Shown: in pieces, positions 14,298-18,992 of the stretch
How positions within the stretch are numbered: position 1 is the first letter of the stretch
Layout: the number at the start of each line of letters is the position of its first letter
Origin: Sedimentisphaerales bacterium
GTDB taxonomy: Bacteria > Planctomycetota > Phycisphaerae > Sedimentisphaerales > SG8-4
Assembly: GCA_016932895.1 (NCBI GenBank)
Contig: JAFGCA010000066.1
Location: 1-18,992, forward strand
DNA length: 18,992 bases
Direction of reading: 5' to 3'
Notes under the pieces: model-generated
Databases searched by the model: none
The model's input: the letters and a program-made list of their open reading frames with translations, nothing else
Told to the model about the DNA's origin: nothing
Position numbers and translations under genes: made by a program

Positions 14298-16406
14298 ATG
14301 GTACGCAAAAGAATAGACGAACATACTCTCAAGGTCCTCGAGTTCGAAGAGGTCAAGAGCATCCTGGCCTCGTTCGCGAGCAGCGATCTGGGGCGCGACG
14401 CCGCCCGGTCGCTGTATCCTTCCGTCGATGCGCACTGGACGCGAACGCGGGTGGCCGAGACGAGCGAGTTGAAGCTGGTTCTGGACCGGGGCGAGCGCGT
14501 GCCCCTGGCCGGGCTGAGGGAGATTGGCCCGCTGCTCAAGCAGCTCGGTAAGAAGCAGACGGTGCTCGAGCCGGAGCAACTGCTGGACGTGGCCGATACG
14601 CTGGCCGCCGGCGCCAGGCTGAGGTTGTTCCTGACCAATCTGGAACCCGCACAGAGCGTGCATCTCTCGGCCATGGGCCTGAAGCTGGGCGATTTCGAGC
14701 CGCTGGTAAGCGAGATCAACCGGTGCGTGGGCGCCAACAAGCGGGTTCGCGACGACGCCTCCGAGAAGCTCAAAGAGATTCGACGGCAGATCGGCAAGCT
14801 CAGCGACCAGATCCATCGCCAGTTCGCGCGCATTGTCTCGGCGCCGTCGCTGCGTCGCGCGATCGAAAACGAGAAGTTCCTCATGCGTCACGGCAGGCCC
14901 GTCGTGGCGGTCAAAGCCAACTACCGTCACTTCGTCAGAGGCACGGTGCTGGATCGCTCCAATACCGGCGCGACGTTGTACGTCGAGCCCGATGCGCTCG
15001 TGGAGCTGAGCAACGACCTGGAGGACGCGCTCTTCGAAGAGAAGAAGGAGATCGGGCGGATTCTGTGGGTGCTGACCAAGGCCGTGCTCGATCAACGGCC
15101 CGGAATCCTCGATACGGTCAAGATGCTGGCCCTGGTGGATCTGACCTACGCCAAGGCGAAATTCAGCGTCGCCTACGGCATGACGCCGCCGGAGATTCGA
15201 TCCGACGCGTCCCTGTCTCTGCGGCAGGCCCGCCATCCCCTCCTGTTGCAGTGGACCGCCCAGCAGAAGGGCTGTGACGTGACGGAGCTGACCGACGAGG
15301 TCGTGCCCATCGACGCGCGGCTGGGCGACGACTTCGATCTGCTCCTGATCACCGGTCCCAACACCGGGGGCAAAACCGTGGTCCTCAAGACTCTCGGCCT
15401 GCTTGCGGTGATGGCCCAGAGCGGCATGCACATCCCGGCCCGCGCCGGCTCGCACGTCTCGACCTTCAAGCAGATCTACGCCGACATCGGTGACGAGCAG
15501 AGCATCCAGCAGAGCCTCAGCACGTTCTCGGCCCACATGCGACAGATCGTCAAAATCATCGAACGGACCGGCAAAGGCACGCTGGTCCTCCTCGACGAGC
15601 TCGGCGCCGGGACCGACCCGATCGAAGGGGCCGCGCTGGCCACGGCCATCCTCGACGAGCTGGTCAAGAAGGGCGGCAGGGCGGTCGCGACCACGCACCT
15701 CGGGCAGCTCAAAGCCTATGCCTATACCGCGCCGCGGGCCGAGAACGCCTCCGTGCAGTTCGATTCCGAGACCCTTCAGCCGACGTACCGGCTCATGATC
15801 GGCACGCCCGGCAGCAGCAACGCCGTGGTCATCGCCAAGCGGCTCGCGATGCCCCGGGCCGTCATTGGCAAGGCCCAGTCTTTGCTGGACAAAGAGTCGG
15901 ACGGCAGCTCCGAGCTGATCAACCAGATCCAGGCCACCCGGGAGAATGCCGAGCGCAAGCGCGCGGAGGCCCAGTCGCTGCTCGATGACGCCGGGGCGGT
16001 GCGCTCGAAGGCGGCCGAGAAGCTGCGCCATGCCCGCGCCGAAGGCCGGCGCCTGCGCGAGCAGGCGGACCGCGAGATCGACGACTCGATGCAGTCGATA
16101 CGCCGGCTCATCGACGCCTTCGCCGCCGAGATGCGCAATGCGCCGCGCATCTGGAGCCAGAAGGCCGAGCAGTTGGCCGACGAAGCGGGCAGGCTCGCCG
16201 ACGGAACCCCCCTGGCCCAGCGCCACGCCGAGTTCGTCGCCTCCCTGCGCCGGGGCGACAGCGTCTACGTGATTCCCTTCAAACGCGAGGGCATCGTCGA
16301 ACGCATCCGCCGAAAACGCGGGACCATCGTCCTGTTCGTGGACAGCAAGCAGGTCGAAGTGACACTCAGAGAAGTCTGCAAGCCCGACAGCGCCCGCCCC
16401 ACATAA
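14298..16406 (+). CDS. mutS2: MutS2-family ATPase lacking the C-terminal Smr domain
   Basis: Predicted 702 residues. The N-terminus (EHTLKVLEFEEVK, 8-20) and the clamp/lever region fit MutS2. The ABC-type ATPase has Walker A GPNTGGKT (353-360), the signature region QQSLSTFSAHM, Walker B LVLLDE (429-434) with GAGTDP, and the H-loop TTHLGQLK. A long Arg/Glu/Ala coiled coil follows (about 520-620), then a small beta domain (RRGDSVYVIPFKREGIVERI, about 651-690). The protein stops there. Usual MutS2 is near 780 residues and ends in an Smr nuclease domain, which is absent here and not found in another frame downstream. MutS2 acts on branched DNA and on collided ribosomes. ATG 14298 is preferred; an in-frame TTG 14274 exists and neither has a clear ribosome site. 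Confidence 0.93.
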   Translation: MVRKRIDEHTLKVLEFEEVKSILASFASSDLGRDAARSLYPSVDAHWTRTRVAETSELKLVLDRGERVPLAGLREIGPLLKQLGKKQTVLEPEQLLDVADTLAAGARLRLFLTNLEPAQSVHLSAMGLKLGDFEPLVSEINRCVGANKRVRDDASEKLKEIRRQIGKLSDQIHRQFARIVSAPSLRRAIENEKFLMRHGRPVVAVKANYRHFVRGTVLDRSNTGATLYVEPDALVELSNDLEDALFEEKKEIGRILWVLTKAVLDQRPGILDTVKMLALVDLTYAKAKFSVAYGMTPPEIRSDASLSLRQARHPLLLQWTAQQKGCDVTELTDEVVPIDARLGDDFDLLLITGPNTGGKTVVLKTLGLLAVMAQSGMHIPARAGSHVSTFKQIYADIGDEQSIQQSLSTFSAHMRQIVKIIERTGKGTLVLLDELGAGTDPIEGAALATAILDELVKKGGRAVATTHLGQLKAYAYTAPRAENASVQFDSETLQPTYRLMIGTPGSSNAVVIAKRLAMPRAVIGKAQSLLDKESDGSSELINQIQATRENAERKRAEAQSLLDDAGAVRSKAAEKLRHARAEGRRLREQADREIDDSMQSIRRLIDAFAAEMRNAPRIWSQKAEQLADEAGRLADGTPLAQRHAEFVASLRRGDSVYVIPFKREGIVERIRRKRGTIVLFVDSKQVEVTLREVCKPDSARPT

Positions 16407-16432
16407 CACGGATTACGATCCCTGTGTGACGC

Positions 16433-16468
16433 GATCTTGTCATTGACAGCGCAGCAAAGCAATCTCCC
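16433..16468 (+). repeat. Dispersed repeat, CATTGCGAG...GGCAATCTC family, degenerate copy
   Basis: GATCTTGTCATTG, then a degenerate middle, then AGCAAAGCAATCTCCCG. It is a second, shortened copy of the unit at 10024-10061 and 16606-16647. Like the 16606 copy it is preceded by a CACGGATT..CGATC stretch (16408-16420 here, 16597-16610 there), so a larger composite was copied or inserted twice. It begins 27 bases after the mutS2 stop. Confidence 0.7.
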
Positions 16469-16493
16469 GAGTCCTGAGCCACGGGGCATGGAC

Positions 16494-16521
16494 GACGAGA
16501 TACGAGATACGAACGACGAGA
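16494..16521 (+). repeat. Imperfect 7-bp tandem repeat, four units
   Basis: Successive units are GACGAGA, TACGAGA, TACGAAC and GACGAGA. In the other strand this reads as the RISSFVSRIS-type peptide often produced by intergenic repeats, so it is non-coding. It is likely a slippage-prone remnant in the repeat island. Confidence 0.7.
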
Positions 16522-16540
16522 TTCTATGTGGAACCACCGA

Positions 16541-16560
16541 TGAACGCGGATGAACGCGGA
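16541..16560 (+). repeat. 10-bp tandem repeat TGAACGCGGA x2
   Basis: Two perfect copies of TGAACGCGGA, in the context CCACCGATGAACGCGGA. This belongs to the dispersed CCACCGATGAACNCGGATGAAC-like intergenic sequences that recur in many genomes. The open frame starting inside it (16550-16786) encodes only repeat-derived residues. Confidence 0.65.
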
Positions 16561-16605
16561 TAACTTCGTTTTTGACGCAGATCTACACGAGATGGACACG
16601 GATTC

Positions 16606-16647
16606 GATCTTGTCATTGCGAGCAGCAAAGCAACGCGGCAATCTCCC
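16606..16647 (+). repeat. Dispersed repeat, CATTGCGAG...GGCAATCTC family
   Basis: GATCTTGTCATTGCGAG, then CAGCAAAGCAACG, then CGGCAATCTCCC. This is a single arm closely matching the right arm of the palindrome at 10026-10061. It is followed at 16650-16670 by a CCACGAA tandem (CCACGAACCACGAACCACGG), another short dispersed sequence. The rest of 16671-16800 is AT-richer and shows nothing I can name. Confidence 0.75.
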
Positions 16648-16809
16648 GGACCACGAACCACGAACCACGGATTTCAAACCGCGGACGACCCCGAGGCGAA
16701 GAAATCATCAATTATCAATAATCCTCCATCAATTCAAAGTTTCGAGCCACGGAATTCCGCGTGCAATCCCCGTATTGAGGTGGTAGAATGAAGATCGCAA
16801 CGGGACAAA

Positions 16810-16867
16810 GCCGTCGGCGTGAGACCGACGGCCGGGAACGGTACAATAGTAGAATGGGCTTTAGCCC
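16810..16867 (+). repeat. Pair of short hairpins in the repeat island
   Basis: GCCGTCGG (16810-16817) pairs perfectly with CCGACGGC (16825-16832) across a 7-base loop. GGGCT (16856-16860) pairs with AGCCC (16863-16867) across only two bases, or as a 4-bp stem with a 4-base loop. GTAGAATG occurs both before (16783-16790) and between the hairpins (16848-16855). The pattern is like REP-type hairpins associated with single-strand (Y1) transposases; no such transposase is present in the window. No T-run follows, so an intrinsic terminator is unlikely. Confidence 0.55.
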
Positions 16868-17046
16868 GTGCCGATTGTGTGCGGCAGGGAGTCGTGGATA
16901 CCATGATTCCGCCAACCAGCAGGCAAAGCAAGCTGAAAAAAGAGGATTGGAAAAGACTGACAAACAAAAAATAGAAAGCCTGACCCCTTTGGTTCTCTCA
17001 ATCCAAGACTGAAATAAGTAAGGTGTCCGCGGCATTCCCGGTGGAT

Positions 17047-17059
17047 TGTGCTGGGCACA
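17047..17059. promoter_or_regulatory. Small dyad upstream of the small membrane protein
   Basis: TGTGC-TGG-GCACA is a perfect 5-bp dyad about 50 bases before ATG 17109. A TATACT (17080-17085) lies between it and the gene, but no -35 box sits at proper spacing. If used, the dyad could be an operator that replaces the -35. Weak evidence. Confidence 0.25.
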
Positions 17060-17108
17060 GGGGTTATGAAGAGAGCGTATATACTTTCTTATCCAGAAGG
17101 TGATTTAC

Positions 17109-17384
17109 ATGAAGAAATCAATAATGATCGTCCCGTTGGCGCTGAATGTAGTTTTTGTGGTGGGCCTGATTGCGGGTGTGGCTTGCGCGCGGCGGACTAT
17201 GCTCGATATGGAATCACTGTGCGCCGAAGCAGAATCTGCTCGGCTCATAAGCTACGTTTCCATCCTGGAGTCAGATCGTGAGGACAAAATCAAGCATGTA
17301 ACTTTCCTCATGAGTAATGCCATCAAAGACAATGAGGAAGGTCGGCCATCAGTCAAGGCACCAGGGTGGTGCTGGCGACCTTGA
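17109..17384 (+). CDS. Small membrane-anchored protein of unknown function
   Basis: Predicted 91 residues. The N-terminus is basic and then hydrophobic (MKKSIMIVPLALNVVFVVGLIAGVACARR, written here by its ends at 1-29), so it is a single transmembrane anchor or uncleaved signal. Residues 30-91 are polar and mostly helical-looking (LDMESLCAEAESARL, ESDREDKIKHVTFL). The start ATG has an excellent AGAAGG site 8 bases upstream (17095-17100), the best argument that it is real. I do not recognise the family. The last dozen residues (PSVKAPGWCWRP) look unlike the rest, and the +1 frame stays open through the IS target site, so the end may be frameshifted. It is visibly less GC-rich than the genes to the left and sits between repeats and an IS. 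Confidence 0.55.
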   Translation: MKKSIMIVPLALNVVFVVGLIAGVACARRTMLDMESLCAEAESARLISYVSILESDREDKIKHVTFLMSNAIKDNEEGRPSVKAPGWCWRP

Positions 17385-17425
17385 GGTGCAACAACACCGT
17401 GGAGAGGTATCGGTGAACAACACAG

Positions 17426-17436
17426 GTGACTGTCCC
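17426..17436. repeat. Target site duplication of the IS, left copy
   Basis: GTGACTGTCCC, identical to 18904-18914 and directly outside the left inverted repeat. Eleven bases is within the 9-13 range of IS4-family elements. A 9-bp reading (TGACTGTCC with an IS starting one base further out) is also possible. Confidence 0.85.
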
Positions 17437-17455
17437 CAATGGCACTAAGTTAAGC
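17437..17455 (+). repeat. Left inverted repeat of the IS
   Basis: CAATGGCACTAAGTTAAGC, the exact reverse complement of 18885-18903. The transposase stop codon (TTA on the plus strand, 17450-17452) lies inside this repeat. Confidence 0.92.
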
Positions 17456-18799
17456 TGTCAACCTTGCCTTATCACGTGGTATTTTTAGGAAGCCGAATTT
17501 TCGTGTTTGCCGTTTTATCAGGCGTGGCTCGATCCGATTCGGTCGATAGGCATTTGTCTGAGAGGCTATATGGTGCAGCATGGCTGTGTACACCTTACGC
17601 CGGTCGGCAACGTGGGACGTTCGCAGTTGAAATGAAAAGGCCAGAATCGTCCTCACCGCCCCCAGAAAACTGATTCGATCGGCGTGTGTTTGTGTGCGTT
17701 GGGCGGCTTGATGGATCACCGTCCAGACGAGATTGTGAGCTAAGACGGTGGCGGCGACTTCGCAGTACACATTCTCGACCTTTTTGCCTTGCAGCACGTT
17801 CATTTGAAGCGTGGTTTTGAGTGACCCGATACGCGTTTCAATCTCCCAGCGATGGCGATACAATTTGACGATGCTTGATCGCGAGTACTTTTGGGGATCT
17901 AACAACGTGGTGACCAGCCATATTTGCTTGGGGCGACCGTTACGCCGGAACTTCGCCCGAATCAGCCGCACCCGTATGGTGTGAGGCAACGAATCATCCG
18001 CATATCGCTTGCGCAGTTGGGGGGCCAGGTCCAGCCGGACAATCCACTGGTTAGGACCGATGCGTTTGCCCGCCTGGATCAATTTGTACGGATCCCGTTT
18101 CTGGTGAAGAGGACAGATCGTAAAGATCTGGCGTTGTCGGAGTTTGGCGAGGTTGTAAAAGGAACAGAACTTCTTATCACATAAGCAGATAGCTCCATTC
18201 GGAATCGCAGGCCACATGCGATGAAACTGGGCATCCTCACTGGTGCGATAGGGGCCCATTTGATAGTCGCACACAGCGCGAACACCGGCGCGAACAAGGA
18301 ACGTTACCCGTGCGACGGGGAAACGGCTCAGGCCGTGTTTGGTATTGGCATAGCCAAACGTTTCGACCAACTCCGGCTCGTCTGGCATGGAGACCGTCGA
18401 TCCATCGACGAGAAACACGGGCCGGCCACAATAGAGAAACTGATGGCCCACCAAATCGACGAGGCGTCGGGTGCTGCGTTGCATCAATTCCGGCCACAGC
18501 GCGACCGGGAGTCTGGATCGGGCCTGACACCATGCGGCATCGGTAGGCGCCCCACGCTGGATGTTGGCTGCCGCCATGTCGGTCAGCAACGTTCTTATGG
18601 ATTGGTTCCTATGTAGACTGCGGTACACCAAAGAGCGAACCATGATCGGCGGTGGCAGTCGTCGCTCGCGCCAGACGTGTCCCAGTTGCCTGCAGATCGT
18701 CTCGATCTCCGCATCTGTCAGGAGCTCTTCCAGAACAGCAAAAGGAATCTGTTGAGAAAATAGCTGTTGGTCTTCCGTGGACTTGTCGATAATGCACAT
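17450..18799 (-). CDS. IS4-family DDE transposase
   Basis: Predicted 449 residues. The catalytic triad is visible: D132 in FLVDGSTVSMPD, D208 in CLCDKKFCS, and E321 within YRHRWEIETRIGSLK, which fits the IS4 signature Y-x2-R-x3-E-x6-K exactly (Y314, R317, E321, K328). The N-terminal 100 residues are the helical DNA-binding region. The start is ATG 18799-18797 because an ideal GGAGG lies 6 bases upstream; an in-frame ATG at 18841 would add 14 residues without a ribosome site. The frame is unbroken and all key residues are present, so the enzyme is likely functional. It cuts and pastes the element that encloses it, acting on the terminal repeats. Confidence 0.96.
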   Translation of the reverse strand: MCIIDKSTEDQQLFSQQIPFAVLEELLTDAEIETICRQLGHVWRERRLPPPIMVRSLVYRSLHRNQSIRTLLTDMAAANIQRGAPTDAAWCQARSRLPVALWPELMQRSTRRLVDLVGHQFLYCGRPVFLVDGSTVSMPDEPELVETFGYANTKHGLSRFPVARVTFLVRAGVRAVCDYQMGPYRTSEDAQFHRMWPAIPNGAICLCDKKFCSFYNLAKLRQRQIFTICPLHQKRDPYKLIQAGKRIGPNQWIVRLDLAPQLRKRYADDSLPHTIRVRLIRAKFRRNGRPKQIWLVTTLLDPQKYSRSSIVKLYRHRWEIETRIGSLKTTLQMNVLQGKKVENVYCEVAATVLAHNLVWTVIHQAAQRTQTHADRISFLGAVRTILAFSFQLRTSHVADRRKVYTAMLHHIASQTNAYRPNRIEPRLIKRQTRKFGFLKIPRDKARLTA

Positions 18800-18884
18800 A
18801 ATAGGCCTCCTTGACCAATGAGTAGGATAGATCGTTTGCACCTATCTCATCGGCAAGGCAGGCCTTGTTTTATGAAACGGAATG

Positions 18885-18903
18885 GCTTAACTTAGTGCCA
18901 TTG
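18885..18903 (-). repeat. Right inverted repeat of the IS
   Basis: GCTTAACTTAGTGCCATTG, the exact reverse complement of 17437-17455. The transposase promoter should lie between here and 18805. I see no convincing pair of boxes there. Confidence 0.92.
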
Positions 18904-18914
18904 GTGACTGTCCC
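18904..18914. repeat. Target site duplication of the IS, right copy
   Basis: GTGACTGTCCC, identical to 17426-17436. Joining the flanks with one copy restores an uninterrupted sequence ...ACAGGTGACTGTCCC then GAATGGCGG..., the predicted empty site. Confidence 0.85.
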
Positions 18915-18959
18915 GAATGGCGGTCCGTTAAGGATATCAAAGAAAGAGGTCTCCCATAG

Positions 18960-18991
18960 CCGATAGGTATGTTAGCGACACAAACTATCGG
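18960..18991. repeat. Inverted repeat at the window edge
   Basis: CCGATAG (18960-18966) and CTATCGG (18985-18991) form a perfect 7-bp inverted repeat with an 18-base loop. The window ends one base later, so it may be longer. No gene can be called in 18915-18992. Confidence 0.4.
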
Positions 18992-18992
18992 A

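Larger units (their letters stand above)
17437..18903. mobile_element. Complete IS4-family insertion sequence, 1467 bp
   Basis: The element is bounded by perfect 19-bp inverted repeats (17437-17455 and 18885-18903) and an 11-bp direct target duplication. It carries one intact transposase gene on the minus strand that nearly fills it. Length, single DDE gene, Y-R-E-K signature and duplication size all fit the IS4 family. It is intact by every visible criterion, so it may be active and recent. It lies in an intergenic repeat island downstream of a small gene. Its base composition is less GC-rich than the flanking chromosome to the left, in keeping with recent arrival. Confidence 0.93.

Noticed and set aside
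14250..16409. 719-codon minus-strand open frame opposite mutS2
   Set aside because: Same effect of GC-rich codon usage. The plus strand encodes a clear MutS2 with all ATPase motifs.
16433..16670. Possible CRISPR-like array from several short repeats
   Set aside because: The repeats differ from one another, are unevenly spaced, have no regular spacers, and no cas gene is present.
16550..16786. 78-codon open frame in the repeat island
   Set aside because: Its product is entirely translated repeat sequence (MNAD.., SLRAAKQRGNLP), a known source of false genes.
16788..17012. 74-codon open frame over the hairpins
   Set aside because: It is formed by the hairpin repeats and AT-rich flank, has no ribosome site and no domain.

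Overview
The window is GC-rich, tightly packed bacterial chromosome. My best guess at the source is a planctomycete-type bacterium, perhaps of the Phycisphaerae group. This rests on a giant exported PQQ-type propeller protein with an embedded methyltransferase-like fold, a MuiA-family protein, a bacterial sn-glycerol-1-phosphate dehydrogenase, and intergenic repeats of the CATTGCGAG...GGCAATCTC kind. No rRNA or other marker settles it. I saw no tRNA, rRNA or CRISPR array.

Region 1 (1-5171, + strand) is an export/transport operon. It holds the last codons of a membrane protein, which overlap by ATGA the start of a 1082-residue exported beta-propeller/methyltransferase-like protein. A MacB/FtsX-type ABC permease and its LolD/MacB-type ATPase follow.

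Region 2 (5189-9930) is a divergent regulatory unit. A secreted MuiA-family (DUF4140/DUF4139) protein runs leftwards, and an OmpR-type response regulator plus a large sensor histidine kinase run rightwards. Their 173-base divergent interval contains an almost ideal operator: four GTAAAA half-sites arranged as a dyad around CCGGCCGG. It abuts a plausible promoter on the left and sits a few bases from one on the right. The simplest reading is that the regulator controls both its own operon and the MuiA-family gene.

Region 3 (9931-11906) has a palindromic dispersed repeat, a good sigma70-like promoter, a glycerol-1-phosphate dehydrogenase (archaeal-type lipid backbone enzyme) and a convergent small STAS-domain protein.

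Region 4 (12179-16406, + strand) is a row of four genes with short gaps: a single-HKD phospholipase D-like protein with a Cys cluster, a DEDDy RNase H-like exonuclease of the YprB type, a ketopantoate reductase-family enzyme, and a MutS2 that ends without the usual Smr nuclease domain. Three of the four are nucleic-acid enzymes or nuclease-like.

Region 5 (16407-18992) is a repeat and insertion island. It contains several families of short dispersed and tandem repeats and hairpins, a small membrane-anchored protein of unknown function, and one complete IS4-family insertion sequence (1467 bp) with 19-bp inverted repeats and an 11-bp target duplication. The window ends in the IS flank.
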